A stretch of 64,000 nucleotides of DNA from UBA11986 sp031402435 (GTDB lineage Bacteria; Bacteroidota; Ignavibacteria; UBA10030; UBA6906). The stretch lies in NCBI GenBank assembly GCA_031402435.1, contig JANNSJ010000045.1, forward strand, positions 1 through 64,000. The letters run 5' to 3'. Position numbers and translations under genes: made by a program. The notes under the pieces are model-generated. The model did no database searches and was not told the DNA's origin. It saw nothing but the letters and a program-made list of their open reading frames with translations. Position 1 is the stretch's first letter. Each line of letters begins with the position of its first letter. Below are positions 8,988 through 18,954 of this stretch, in pieces.

Positions 8988-11618
8988 ATGAGATCCACTT
9001 CCTTCCGTTTGTTGTCCTTTACCCTTCTGTCCTGTTTCGCCTCTCACGTATTTGCCGGCACAACCGGGAAAATCGTAGGAAAGGTGACCGAGACGGGCAA
9101 GAAAGAACCGCTCGTTGGTGTCAATATTCTCGTAGATGGAACAAAGCTCGGTGCTGCCACTGATATTGATGGGCAGTATATCATCATCAATGTTCCGCCT
9201 GGGATTTTTTCTCTCACCGCATCTTCTCTCGGCTATCAAACTTCCCGTATCACGAACGTCAAGGTATCCGTTGATCTCACCACGCACATTGACTTCGAAT
9301 TGAAAGAGTCTGCTCTTCAGATGTCCGAGGAAATTGTTACAGTTGCCCAGCGTCCGATGATCCAGAAGGATCTTACCTCTTCGTCTTCAAAAGTCAGTGC
9401 AGAACAGATCAAAGCGTACCCCGTAGAAGATGTTGCAGGACTTGTCAATCTTCAAGCGGGCGTCGTTGAGGGACATTTCAGAGGCGGTCGATCGGGAGAA
9501 GTATTGTATATGATCGATGGAATCCCCGTGACTGATGCATATTCGGGCAATGCCGGACTTTCCGCCGAGACGAATGCGATTCAGGAATTGGAAATCATCA
9601 GTGGAACGTTTAATGCGGAGTACGGCCAGGCACTCTCCGGGGTTGTCAACCAGGTGACAAAGGATGGCGGCGAAAAGTTGACCGGTGATGTTTCGTTCTA
9701 TACCGGAGATTACATAAGCTCACACAAGAATCTGTTTCAGAATGTCAATCACTTTGGGCCAAGTGATGTGCACAATGTTGAAGCAAGTGTCGGCGGCCCG
9801 GTGTTCAGCACGCCTGACGTGACGTTCTTCCTCTCTGGACGTTTGTACTCCAATGACGGCTATCTCTATGGCAAGCGAGTATTCCTTCCAACGGACTCAT
9901 CTGACTTTTCTTCTGATGACCCTTCGCAATGGCATGTACAAAAGTCGGGTGATGGCAAGTATGTTTCACTCAATTCGGACAAGAGGTCGACGTTGCAGGG
10001 GAAATTAACATTCAGCGTTTTCGGTTCCGACAAGCTTCGCCTGCAATTCCTCCATCAACGCAGCAATAGCCGGACATACGATCATCGCTACAAATTCAAT
10101 CCTGATGGCACGTACTCGAATTTTGTTCGAGGGAACCTTGCTACGGTCAACTATACCAGCGTCTTCAGCAAGTCCATGTTTCTTGAGACAAACGCCGCAT
10201 GGTTCAGCAATCGGGAAAAGTCCTATGTCTATGAGGACCCCGTCGATTCCCGGTTTCCACCGGCGAACCGACTTCTTTCCACAAGTGGGTCTGCATTCTT
10301 TACAGGTGGTGCTGAACCACTTCACTTCGATCGAGAATCCCGGTACTTGTCTCTGAAAGCCGATCTTGTCAGTCAGGTGACATTTGAGCACCAGCTCAAA
10401 ATTGGTGCGGAAGCGAAAGTCCACCGTATATGGATTCACAATTTTGGCATTCGCAACGACCAATCGACGAATTACCGGCCTGTGCCTGTCGAGTTCGGGC
10501 GATCTGAATTTGCGCACACAATTGTGCGCCCGCAACAGTACGCAGCATACGTGCAGGATAAAATGGAGTTCGTTGATTTCATAGTGAACCTCGGCTTTCG
10601 CTTCGATTACTTCAATCCGAAAGCCGCAACCCTTGCCGAGCCACTGCACCTGGGAAAAACCCTGGTGACAACACCGGCTTCCTCGGAGAGCCAGGTCAGT
10701 CCACGCATTGGCATTTCATATCCCATTACTGATCGCGGAGTTTTGCATCTCTCGTATGGACACTTCTTCCAGGTTCCGCAGTTCAATCTGCTGTTCCTTA
10801 ATCCTGCATACAACATCAGTGCGACTGATGCGTTTCAAGTGGGTAACCCAGCGTTGAAATCGCAGAGGACTGCTGCGTACGAGCTTGGCCTGCAGCAACA
10901 AATGAGCGAAGATATCAAGTTGGACGTGTCAGGGTACTATAAGGATTTCAGGAACCTTGTCGGCACAGCAATCTTTGACATTGGCAACGGCAACAAATAT
11001 TCCCAGTATGTGAATCGGGACTACGGCAACACCCGTGGCATTGTCATCTCCATTGAAAAAAAGCACTCGCACGGATTTTCAGCGACTCTGGATTACACAT
11101 TTCAGATTGCCCGCGGTAATGCGTCAGACCCCAATTCCGTATTCCAGGACAACCAAACAGATCCGCCGCGTCAAAGCCAGACCCAACTAGCGCCACTCGA
11201 TTGGGATAGAACACATTCACTCAATATCACGACCACCGTTGGCACGTTGGAGAATTATACCGTTACTGTCCTCGGAAAGCTCGGGTCCGGGCTTCCGTAT
11301 ACGCCTGCGTTCCAAAACGCCCGGACGGGTCTCGTCAACAGCGAAACGAGACCAATGGTTGTGAGTGTAGACCTGTACGCGACAAAGTACCTTCACGTAT
11401 TTGGCTATCCGCTCAACATCTTTGCAAAAGTCTACAACATATTTGACACAAGGAATGAGTTGGATGTTTTCACTGACACAGGGCGGGCAGGATACAGCCT
11501 CGAGGCGAACTACACTGGAGCGCCACGGGGTATTAATACAATCGAAGAGTACTATGTGAGACCGGAGTTCTATTCTGCGCCCCGCCAAATCGTTGTTGGT
11601 CTCGGCCTTTCATTGTGA
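8988..11618 (+). CDS. TonB-dependent outer-membrane receptor
   Basis: 876 residues. Signal peptide 1-23 (ending SHVFA). A carboxypeptidase-regulatory-like domain follows at about 26-110 (GKIVGKVTETGKKEPLVGVN, DIDGQYIIINVPPG). The plug domain is at about 130-235 (VEDVAGLVNLQAGVVEGHF, RGGRSGEVLYMIDGIPVTD, GTFNAEYGQALSGVVNQVTK). The remainder is a strand-rich barrel ending RQIVVGLGLSL. Length and order match Ignavibacteria/Bacteroidota receptors that import large ligands, often oligosaccharides, using TonB energy. It heads a run of co-directional genes with a surface protein, PorV-like protein, sugar ABC importer and glycosidases, so a glycan ligand is inferred. Confidence 0.9.
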   Translation: MRSTSFRLLSFTLLSCFASHVFAGTTGKIVGKVTETGKKEPLVGVNILVDGTKLGAATDIDGQYIIINVPPGIFSLTASSLGYQTSRITNVKVSVDLTTHIDFELKESALQMSEEIVTVAQRPMIQKDLTSSSSKVSAEQIKAYPVEDVAGLVNLQAGVVEGHFRGGRSGEVLYMIDGIPVTDAYSGNAGLSAETNAIQELEIISGTFNAEYGQALSGVVNQVTKDGGEKLTGDVSFYTGDYISSHKNLFQNVNHFGPSDVHNVEASVGGPVFSTPDVTFFLSGRLYSNDGYLYGKRVFLPTDSSDFSSDDPSQWHVQKSGDGKYVSLNSDKRSTLQGKLTFSVFGSDKLRLQFLHQRSNSRTYDHRYKFNPDGTYSNFVRGNLATVNYTSVFSKSMFLETNAAWFSNREKSYVYEDPVDSRFPPANRLLSTSGSAFFTGGAEPLHFDRESRYLSLKADLVSQVTFEHQLKIGAEAKVHRIWIHNFGIRNDQSTNYRPVPVEFGRSEFAHTIVRPQQYAAYVQDKMEFVDFIVNLGFRFDYFNPKAATLAEPLHLGKTLVTTPASSESQVSPRIGISYPITDRGVLHLSYGHFFQVPQFNLLFLNPAYNISATDAFQVGNPALKSQRTAAYELGLQQQMSEDIKLDVSGYYKDFRNLVGTAIFDIGNGNKYSQYVNRDYGNTRGIVISIEKKHSHGFSATLDYTFQIARGNASDPNSVFQDNQTDPPRQSQTQLAPLDWDRTHSLNITTTVGTLENYTVTVLGKLGSGLPYTPAFQNARTGLVNSETRPMVVSVDLYATKYLHVFGYPLNIFAKVYNIFDTRNELDVFTDTGRAGYSLEANYTGAPRGINTIEEYYVRPEFYSAPRQIVVGLGLSL

Positions 11619-11631
11619 GCCTCACATCAGG

Positions 11632-14600
11632 ATGAATAACATGCAGATATATCGCTTCCGCTGGTTGCTGATTTTCCCCGGTATCGCACTATCTCTTATT
11701 CCATCTTTCATGGCGCTGGCCCAGCGCTTTGTTGATCCGAACAAGGGGGATATCATCTACACGAAGCGCGGTATCATGGATGGGAACAATGCGCGGACCA
11801 TTTTCCTCAACCACGGTGAAGTTGCTCACTATCCTGATCAGCCGTCCGGGGAATGGCCCAAGGGTACGGGGCATACGTATGTTGACGGTATCTCTGTGAT
11901 CGTCCAGGCAGAGACGCACGATTCATCGGGACAACTTATTCACCCCCTCGAAACCAACTACAGAGAGTTCATCCGCCGTGATCCGATCACTGGCATTCCC
12001 TGGGGATGGGAGCCATTGCCCGGATATGCGAACCCGACACAGAATGAGCCTGCCATGAGTAACCAACCCGAGACATGGCCGCGTACCTGGCCTGATCGTT
12101 CGACTGAATGGAACGGCCTCTGGAATGGATACTTCGGTCGCGGAATTCTGAATGCCGACCTTGAGACATATTTCCGGATGGATGACGCGGCGGACAAACA
12201 ATATGCCTATCGCCCGATCGCCACAGACAGTTCCCGCGGTGGATTGGGGCTGCAGGTTGCAGTTCGTGGATTTCAATGGTCGCAGGTTCTGGCCTCGGAT
12301 GTCATCTTCTGGTATTACGAGATCACTAATATTGCCCAGCAGGATTACACGAAAACAGTCTTTGCGCAGTACATAGATTGGGGCATCGGTGGAACGCAGG
12401 ACTCCAGCGACGACCGCGGTTTGTTCGACAGACTGCTCGACATAGCGTATGCATGGGACGGTGACGGCGTGGGGCAGCCAGGGAACTGGAACCCGGTGGG
12501 ATATGCAGGATATGCATTCCTTGAAAGTCCCGGAATCGCAACCAATGGTGTTGATGATGATGATGATGGTTTTGGCGACGAGTTGCGCGACAATGATGCG
12601 GGCCTGAGGATTACAGGCGTCCAGAGTATCATTGCGTACATGCAAAGTCATTACAATATTCCAAGCTTCCTGAGTTTCTATAGCTACGGAAGTCTTGATG
12701 ATGTCCCTGCCATTGAGCAGGGGTCTTGGTGGACTGGCGACGAGAATATGAATTGGTATGGGTTCTCCGACCTCAACAATAACGGTCTCTGGGATGAAGG
12801 TGAGTCATTGAATGATGATGTTGGGGGCGATGGCCTCGGTCCCTTTGATGCCGCATATTCCGGTCCCGACGCTGATGGAAGTCAGGGCGATGGAAAACCA
12901 GAACAAGGCGAGCCAAGCTTCGGCATCCTCGACAAGGATGAATCCGACCAGATTGGTCTCACCGGATTTAAGATTTTTCCCGTTCACTTTTATGAACTTC
13001 ACAATGACGAACAGAACTGGCTGGTACTGACGACACCGATTGATACGACAGGGTTCCAGCAGTTGAACGATGTGAATCTGGGGATGTACTTCTCAGCAGG
13101 TGCGCGGCCACAAGGCACGTTCCCCGGCAATCTTTTCCCACTCCGGCAACAGGCCACCGAACGCTTCTCAATGGCTCTTTTGTTTGGGAATAATAAGGAT
13201 GATTTAGTCAGAAGAAAGAAAACGGTACAACAGATCTACAACGCGAACTATCGCTTTGCAAAACCACCTGAGCGTCCCACGCTGACAGCGGTGCCGGGTG
13301 ACCATAAAGTGACATTGTATTGGGACGATCGCGGCGAGCGCTCGTATGATCCGTTCCTCCGTGAGTTCGACTTTGAAGGCTACCGGGTTTACCGCAGCAC
13401 CGATCCGAACTTTCTTGAGAGCTTGATCATTACAGATGCGTATGGGAAGAAAACGTATCGTTTGCCAATTGCGCAATTCGATCTGAAGGATGGGAAGAAG
13501 GGCTTACAGGCCATCGATGTGAACGGTGTGAAATTCGATTTGGGGAACGATACCGGGCTTCGCCATACCTATGTTGACGCCACCGTTCAGAACGGTCAAA
13601 CATATTTCTATGCTGTTGTGTCATACGACTACGGCCTTGTGACAACAACAGTTAACGGATTGCTCGATGGCATTCCTCCTTCTGAATGTACGAGTATTGT
13701 TAACGCCGACATCAACGGCAATGTAAAGGCCGATGTCAATACAGCAATCGTGACTCCGCGTGCACCTTCGGCCGGCTACGTCGCACCGGGCGTTGATGGC
13801 GGCATTCTGCATGATGGGCCGGGCACCGGTCGCGTTGAGGTTTCGGTTCTAAACCCGGATTCATTAAGGGACGGACACATCTACAAAATAACATTCCAGA
13901 ATGAAGCAGCCTTCCAGAATAACCCCATCCCAACGTTTAAGTTTACGGACGAAACTGCCGGACGAATTCTGATCGATAATCGTTCCGTCGTTGCCGTTGG
14001 TGAAGAAACACCAATAGCAGATGGGATGATCGGCTATATTTACAATGACACGACGGCTGATATTGTTCAAAGCGGCACGCGGTGGACAAGTGGCGGACCC
14101 AACACAATTACAACCGTGAACCTTGATCCCAGCGGCGGATTTGCAACCGTCAATGTAAAGTACCCCGCGGATTTTGAACTGCGGTTCTCGGCACAGATCG
14201 TGGACACATCAACAACCGGCCTGTTCTTCGGCTGTCCTCCTGCAAAGCCGGTGAATTTTACGATGTGGAATACTACCGAAGACAGGAAAGCGCGATTCAT
14301 CTTCTACGATCCAGACAACGATGGGCAATTCTCCATCGGTGATCGCATCATTATTGCATACGGGGATAGCCTTGGAAAAGCACCGCAGTCCGGGAGCTAC
14401 CGGACCACGTGGAGTGTACGGATGTTTTTAGATACAACGGCTGGTGCTCCACGTCTTCCAGTCCCTGGCGACGTCCTCACGGTGGCGACAAAGAAGCCGT
14501 TCCGCACAGGCGAGGCATTCCAGTTCAAGATGAGGGGCGCGGGTCTGAATGCAAGCAAAGCCAAGAACGACCTTGACAAGGTTGCTGTTGTGCCGAATCC

Positions 14601-14886
14601 CTACGTCGGGGCTGCGTCGTGGGAGCCATTGAACCTTTTCCGCGCCGGACGCGGGGAACGAAGACTGTTCTTTGTGAACCTGCCTGCGAAATGCACCATC
14701 AGGATCTATACGGTGCGCGGGTATCTCGTCCAGACGATTGTCCACGAAGCCGGAGTCGACAACGGCCAGGAACCCTGGAACCTCATCTCCAAGGACGGAA
14801 TGGATATCTCGTATGGCGTCTACATCTACCACGTTGATGCTCCTGGTATCGGCGAGAAGATAGACCGGTTTGCAATCATCAAATAG
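11632..14886 (+). CDS. Large exported surface protein partnered with the TonB receptor
   Basis: About 1084 residues. The ATG at 11632 is chosen: it sits just after the receptor stop and gives a signal peptide (LLIFPGIALSLIPSFMALAQ). Acidic Ca-loop-like stretches are scattered through it (DDDDDGFGDELRDND, DLNNNGLWDEGESL, DPDNDGQFSIGDR). A fibronectin-III-like unit occurs at about 540-650 (PPERPTLTAVPGDHKVTLYW, FEGYRVYRSTDPNF). The C-terminus (VAVVPNPYVGAASWE ... YGVYIYHVDAPG ... FAIIK) resembles a sorting/FlgD-like end domain. Proteins of this layout commonly follow TonB receptors in this phylum. Exact role unknown; it may be a surface lipoprotein-like partner that captures ligand. Confidence 0.75.
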   Translation: MNNMQIYRFRWLLIFPGIALSLIPSFMALAQRFVDPNKGDIIYTKRGIMDGNNARTIFLNHGEVAHYPDQPSGEWPKGTGHTYVDGISVIVQAETHDSSGQLIHPLETNYREFIRRDPITGIPWGWEPLPGYANPTQNEPAMSNQPETWPRTWPDRSTEWNGLWNGYFGRGILNADLETYFRMDDAADKQYAYRPIATDSSRGGLGLQVAVRGFQWSQVLASDVIFWYYEITNIAQQDYTKTVFAQYIDWGIGGTQDSSDDRGLFDRLLDIAYAWDGDGVGQPGNWNPVGYAGYAFLESPGIATNGVDDDDDGFGDELRDNDAGLRITGVQSIIAYMQSHYNIPSFLSFYSYGSLDDVPAIEQGSWWTGDENMNWYGFSDLNNNGLWDEGESLNDDVGGDGLGPFDAAYSGPDADGSQGDGKPEQGEPSFGILDKDESDQIGLTGFKIFPVHFYELHNDEQNWLVLTTPIDTTGFQQLNDVNLGMYFSAGARPQGTFPGNLFPLRQQATERFSMALLFGNNKDDLVRRKKTVQQIYNANYRFAKPPERPTLTAVPGDHKVTLYWDDRGERSYDPFLREFDFEGYRVYRSTDPNFLESLIITDAYGKKTYRLPIAQFDLKDGKKGLQAIDVNGVKFDLGNDTGLRHTYVDATVQNGQTYFYAVVSYDYGLVTTTVNGLLDGIPPSECTSIVNADINGNVKADVNTAIVTPRAPSAGYVAPGVDGGILHDGPGTGRVEVSVLNPDSLRDGHIYKITFQNEAAFQNNPIPTFKFTDETAGRILIDNRSVVAVGEETPIADGMIGYIYNDTTADIVQSGTRWTSGGPNTITTVNLDPSGGFATVNVKYPADFELRFSAQIVDTSTTGLFFGCPPAKPVNFTMWNTTEDRKARFIFYDPDNDGQFSIGDRIIIAYGDSLGKAPQSGSYRTTWSVRMFLDTTAGAPRLPVPGDVLTVATKKPFRTGEAFQFKMRGAGLNASKAKNDLDKVAVVPNPYVGAASWEPLNLFRAGRGERRLFFVNLPAKCTIRIYTVRGYLVQTIVHEAGVDNGQEPWNLISKDGMDISYGVYIYHVDAPGIGEKIDRFAIIK

Positions 14887-14898
14887 GGAGAAGAAACA

Positions 14899-15933
14899 GT
14901 GAAGAATTCTTTACCAGTGCTTGCCCTATGTGTGTTCTCCGTGATGACTTCGTTCGGACAATCCACCGGACAGAACGTTTCTAAAGTCGGCACTACTGCT
15001 GCCACGTTTCTCGAAATTCCTGTTGGCGCCCGCGCAATTGGCATGGGTGGCGCGTTCGTGGGAACCGCTGACGATGTCACCAGCCTTTATTGGAACCCGG
15101 CCGGGGTTGCACGTCTCGACCACAGTGAGGCAATCTTTACCCATACCAGTTGGATCGCGGATATGAATTTTGATTACGCTGCTCTGTCGCTCCCGCTTGA
15201 GAATTTTGGAACGCTTGGGCTGAGCTTCACATCCCTGACGATGCCGGATATGATCGTCCGTACTGTGGAGCGTCCTGAAGGAACAGGTGAACGCTTCACG
15301 GCGGGAAGTTTCGCCGTGGCCGCTCACTACGCACGTACCCTTTCCGACAAATTCTCCATTGGCTTTACTGCAAAGTATATTTCCGAGACCATCTGGGACA
15401 TGAGCGCGAATGGATTTGCCATTGATGTCGGAACACTGTTCACAACCGATTTTCTGAACGGTATGCGGATTGGTGCGTCCATCTCCAACTTCGGCACGGA
15501 TATGAAGCTCGCCGGCAGAGACACACGGACATTCCATCCGATCGATCCGACAAAACTGGGAAGCAACAACCAGATCCCCCAGAACATTGAAATGGATGGG
15601 TGGCATCTGCCGTTGAACTTCCAGTTTGGGATTGCAGTTGACGTTGTTAAATCCGACGAGAATCGCCTGACTGTTGCGGTCGATGCACTCCATCCAACCG
15701 ACAACTACGAGAGTCTGAATGTTGGTGCGGAGTATGGATTTCAGAATACGTTCTTCGTCCGCAGCGGGTTCCAATCGCTCTTCCTCACAGATTCCGAAGG
15801 CGGGCTTTCGCTGGGAGCCGGTATTCTTACTGATCTTTTCGGGGCAGGTGTGAAAGCCCGTGCAGATTATGCATACAGTGATTTCGGAAGACTCAAAGCG
15901 GTTCACGTCTTTGCACTTTCGGTTCTCTTCTGA
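14899..15933 (+). CDS. PorV/PorQ family outer-membrane protein
   Basis: 344 residues, GTG start at 14899 after a GGGAGAAG ribosome site. A signal peptide (ALCVFSVMTSFGQS) is followed by the family hallmark near residues 35-65: FLEIPVGARAIGMGGAFVGT and DDVTSLYWNPAGVARLD. The rest is a FadL-like barrel ending VHVFALSVLF. PorV carries cargo between the type IX translocon and the attachment complex; PorQ-type paralogs are common in this phylum. Here it is the third gene of the receptor operon, suggesting dedicated service to that system rather than being the general PorV. Confidence 0.88.
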   Translation: MKNSLPVLALCVFSVMTSFGQSTGQNVSKVGTTAATFLEIPVGARAIGMGGAFVGTADDVTSLYWNPAGVARLDHSEAIFTHTSWIADMNFDYAALSLPLENFGTLGLSFTSLTMPDMIVRTVERPEGTGERFTAGSFAVAAHYARTLSDKFSIGFTAKYISETIWDMSANGFAIDVGTLFTTDFLNGMRIGASISNFGTDMKLAGRDTRTFHPIDPTKLGSNNQIPQNIEMDGWHLPLNFQFGIAVDVVKSDENRLTVAVDALHPTDNYESLNVGAEYGFQNTFFVRSGFQSLFLTDSEGGLSLGAGILTDLFGAGVKARADYAYSDFGRLKAVHVFALSVLF

Positions 15934-15936
15934 CGT

Positions 15937-17247
15937 ATGCACTCCTCATGGCGACATCTCCTACACGCTGCGTGCCTTCTCATCCTTGTTGGAGGGTGTT
16001 CGGAGGAACGGCAATCTCCTGAAGCTCTCTCCGGCGTTGTCGAACTCACCTACTGGCCCGCTCCGAACTCTCAGGAAGTCGAACTCGCAGATAGTGTCGT
16101 GAAAGAGTGGAACCGGCTCCATCCTGATATTCAAGTCCGGATGCAGCCAATTCCCGTGAGTCAGTCCACAGAGGAAGTCCTACTCGCCGCAATCGCAGGT
16201 AAGACAACACCCGATGTATGTTCGAACATCTGGCCGGGTGCGTTGCACGAGTATACACAAGCTGGCGGCTTGATAGCGCTCGATCAGTTTCCAGACTTTG
16301 ATTCGATAGCATCTGGCCGCACTCCCCGTGAGCTTCTCGAAACGTTCCGTAGTACCGACGGCCATTACTTCCAGCTTCCCTGGAAGACAAATCCTGTGAT
16401 GATGTTTTACAACGAGCGACTCTTGAAGGAAGCTGGCGTCACGAAGGTACCGGGAACGTATTCGGAGTTCATGGCTGCAGGGAAGAAGGTCTCGCGGGAT
16501 ATGGATGGCGATGGCAAGATTGATGTGTGGATGGGAGAGCGCGATATTCGTCCGATCTGGTGGCAGCGCTTGTTTGACTTCTTCCCATTCTACATTGCAG
16601 CGTCAAATGGAAAGACACTCTTCACAAACGGCAACGTATCGTTTGGAGATAAGGCGGCTGAACAAGTCTTCGGTTTTTTTCAGGGCTGCTATCGGAATCG
16701 GTACTTTCCGAGAAGTTTTTTTCAGGGAGGCGATCCGTTTGATCTTGAAAAGAAAGCAACACATTTTGCCGGCCCGTGGCAGATTGCCCACCTGCAGAAG
16801 TTCGTGCCCGGAATGAAGTTCGGTGTTGCCCCACTTCCGGTGCCGGATGACCACGTAGGCCCGGTGTACACTTCCGGGGACTTCAAGAACATTGCCATCT
16901 TTGGGAACACGAAGCATCCGAAAGAAGCGTGGGAGTTTGTGAAGTTCCTCATCAGTGCGCAGCATGATCTGTTGTTGCTCAAAATTTGCAACCAGATTCC
17001 GATCCGTGGTGATCTTCTCACAAGTCCACTCTTTGAGGAATACTTCCGCCAGAATTCGGTAATGGTCAGTTTTGCCGAACAGGCAGTTTACACACGCGGA
17101 ATGGATGGCGCACCCGACCTCAAGGAGATCTTCGATGCGATCTCGCAGGAGTATGAAGTGTGCGCAGTGTTTGATCGCAAGACGCCAGCCCAGGCAGTGC
17201 AGGATGCAGTGGAGAGAACGAGACTCATCGTGGAGTGGAATAAGTGA
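15937..17247 (+). CDS. Sugar ABC transporter substrate-binding lipoprotein
   Basis: 436 residues. A lipoprotein signal with lipobox LVGGC near residue 20 places it in a membrane. The fold signature is of extracellular solute-binding family 1: VELTYWPAPNSQEVELADSV, then AAIAGKTTPDVCSNIWPGA, LPWKTNPVMMFYNERLLKEA and WEFVKFLISAQ. This family binds mono- or oligosaccharides for import. It starts 3 bases after the PorV-like gene, and its 3' end overlaps the first permease gene by 4 bases. Substrate is not readable; the neighbourhood points to a mannose-containing oligosaccharide. Confidence 0.92.
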   Translation: MHSSWRHLLHAACLLILVGGCSEERQSPEALSGVVELTYWPAPNSQEVELADSVVKEWNRLHPDIQVRMQPIPVSQSTEEVLLAAIAGKTTPDVCSNIWPGALHEYTQAGGLIALDQFPDFDSIASGRTPRELLETFRSTDGHYFQLPWKTNPVMMFYNERLLKEAGVTKVPGTYSEFMAAGKKVSRDMDGDGKIDVWMGERDIRPIWWQRLFDFFPFYIAASNGKTLFTNGNVSFGDKAAEQVFGFFQGCYRNRYFPRSFFQGGDPFDLEKKATHFAGPWQIAHLQKFVPGMKFGVAPLPVPDDHVGPVYTSGDFKNIAIFGNTKHPKEAWEFVKFLISAQHDLLLLKICNQIPIRGDLLTSPLFEEYFRQNSVMVSFAEQAVYTRGMDGAPDLKEIFDAISQEYEVCAVFDRKTPAQAVQDAVERTRLIVEWNK

Positions 17248-18137
17248 GCAACAACTGGAGTTTCACCAGGGCATTAAAGCAGAGCGACAAGAACGGCTAC
17301 CTGTTCGTTCTTCCGTATGTCATCTTCTTTCTTGCCTTCGTCGCGTATCCGCTGGTGTTCTCCTTGATCCTTGTATTCCATCGCTGGAATATCGTAACGC
17401 CGATGGAATGGATCGGCCTGAAAAATTTTGTCCGGCTTGCGCATGACACACTCTTCCTAAAATCGCTCGGTAACACGCTGACGTTCCTTCTCATCCACAT
17501 CCCACTGCAGATTTTCTTTGCGCTGTTCCTTGCCATGCTTCTCAATTCAAGAATCAAGCTGCGCGGTTTCTTCAGAGCGTTGTATTTTCTTCCGGTAGTT
17601 GTTTCGGGTGTCGCAGTGACGATCTTGTGGCAGCAGTTATACTCGTATGATTATGGCGTGTTGAATGGGATGCTCAACGCCATCGGACTTCCTTCCATTC
17701 CGTGGCTTGTCAATGCATCGTGGGCAATGCCGTCCATAGCTATCATGGCGACGTGGAAGAACATCGGAATCTACATCGTTCTCTTCCTTGCTGGATTGCA
17801 GAGCATTCCCGGAGAGTTGTATGAGGCGGCGAGCCTCGACGGTGCTACGAAAGCAAAGCAGTTTCTGCACATTACCATACCGATGCTGAACCCAACGATT
17901 ATCGTCATTGTTGTTCTGTCAACCATCGGCGGGTTCTCGCTATTTATTGAGCCCTATGTTCTCACTGGGGGCGGACCGATGCAAAGCACGTTGTCCGGCA
18001 TGCTGTATATCTACAATCAGGCATTCTACTTCGGGCACATGGGCTACGCTGCCACACTTGGATTTGTGTTCGCTCTGGTCATTCTTGTCGTGGTTCTTCT
18101 CCAGCGGAAGTTCATTGAATCGGAGACGGTGGGATGA
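17244..18137 (+). CDS. Sugar ABC transporter permease (MalF/UgpA type)
   Basis: 297 residues with about six membrane segments (FVLPYVIFFLAFVAYPLVFS first). The conserved cytoplasmic EAA loop reads EAASLDGATKAKQFLHITIP, the site that contacts the ATPase. The gene begins inside the end of the binding-protein gene (GTGA overlap) and its own stop overlaps the next permease start, so all three are translationally coupled. Confidence 0.93.
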   Translation: MSNNWSFTRALKQSDKNGYLFVLPYVIFFLAFVAYPLVFSLILVFHRWNIVTPMEWIGLKNFVRLAHDTLFLKSLGNTLTFLLIHIPLQIFFALFLAMLLNSRIKLRGFFRALYFLPVVVSGVAVTILWQQLYSYDYGVLNGMLNAIGLPSIPWLVNASWAMPSIAIMATWKNIGIYIVLFLAGLQSIPGELYEAASLDGATKAKQFLHITIPMLNPTIIVIVVLSTIGGFSLFIEPYVLTGGGPMQSTLSGMLYIYNQAFYFGHMGYAATLGFVFALVILVVVLLQRKFIESETVG

Positions 18138-18943
18138 AGACGGCACTGAAATACATCATCCTCATCATCGGCGCAGCTGTCTTTGCGTATCCATTTCTCT
18201 GGATGATTGCCGGTTCACTGAAGCCCGAGCTTGAGATTTCCGGGCTGGGATTGCTCTCGCCGAACTTTTCACTTCACAGCTATGAGCAGGTGGTCACAAA
18301 GATCCCTATTGGCAGGGGATTCATCAACAGCCTCATCGTGTCGTTATCCACAACCGTGACAGTTGTGTTCTTCGGCTCAATGGTCGGGTATGCACTTGCC
18401 AAACTCAAGTTCCTTGGCAACAAGATAATCTACATGCTCATTTTGTTCACGATGGTGATTCCGTTCCAGATCATATTGATCCCGCAGTACATACTGATGG
18501 TGAAGCTCGGTTGGACAGACACATACCTCTCGCTTATTGCACCCACGATGATGAGCGCGTTCAGCATCATCCTGTTCCGACAATTCTTCATGAGTCTGCC
18601 CCAGGCGTTGATTGATGCTGCCCGGATTGATGGCTGTACGGAGTTCGGCATTCTTGTTCACATGATCTGGCCGCTCTCAAAACCGGTGATTGTCACTGTG
18701 GCGCTGCTTACGTTTATGACAAGCTGGAATGAAGTCCTGTGGCCCCTGATGGTCGTCCGCGAACGGTCGTTGATGACGTTGCCGCAGATTGTTACACTCT
18801 TTACGATTGGAGGAGAAGCAGAGTCCCAGCTCGGCCCTCTGCTGGCGTCTGCGACATTACTTTCACTTCCCATCATCATCGCCTATACTTTTTTCCAACG
18901 ATATTTTATCGAGAGTATGGCGTCAGCGGGCTTGAAAGGATAG
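18134..18943 (+). CDS. Sugar ABC transporter permease (MalG/UgpE type)
   Basis: 269 residues, about six membrane segments. The EAA loop reads IDAARIDGCTEFGILVHMIW, typical for MalG-type partners, and the C-terminus ends FIESMASAGLKG as usual for the family. It forms the translocation pore with the preceding permease. No ATP-binding subunit follows, so the importer must use an ATPase encoded elsewhere, as MsmK/MalK-sharing systems do. Confidence 0.93.
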   Translation: MKTALKYIILIIGAAVFAYPFLWMIAGSLKPELEISGLGLLSPNFSLHSYEQVVTKIPIGRGFINSLIVSLSTTVTVVFFGSMVGYALAKLKFLGNKIIYMLILFTMVIPFQIILIPQYILMVKLGWTDTYLSLIAPTMMSAFSIILFRQFFMSLPQALIDAARIDGCTEFGILVHMIWPLSKPVIVTVALLTFMTSWNEVLWPLMVVRERSLMTLPQIVTLFTIGGEAESQLGPLLASATLLSLPIIIAYTFFQRYFIESMASAGLKG

Positions 18944-18954
18944 GGTCGGGACTG

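Noticed and set aside
14926..15942. Minus-strand open frame of 338 codons
   Set aside because: Shadow of the PorV/PorQ gene; the plus frame has the family signature and the operon spacing.
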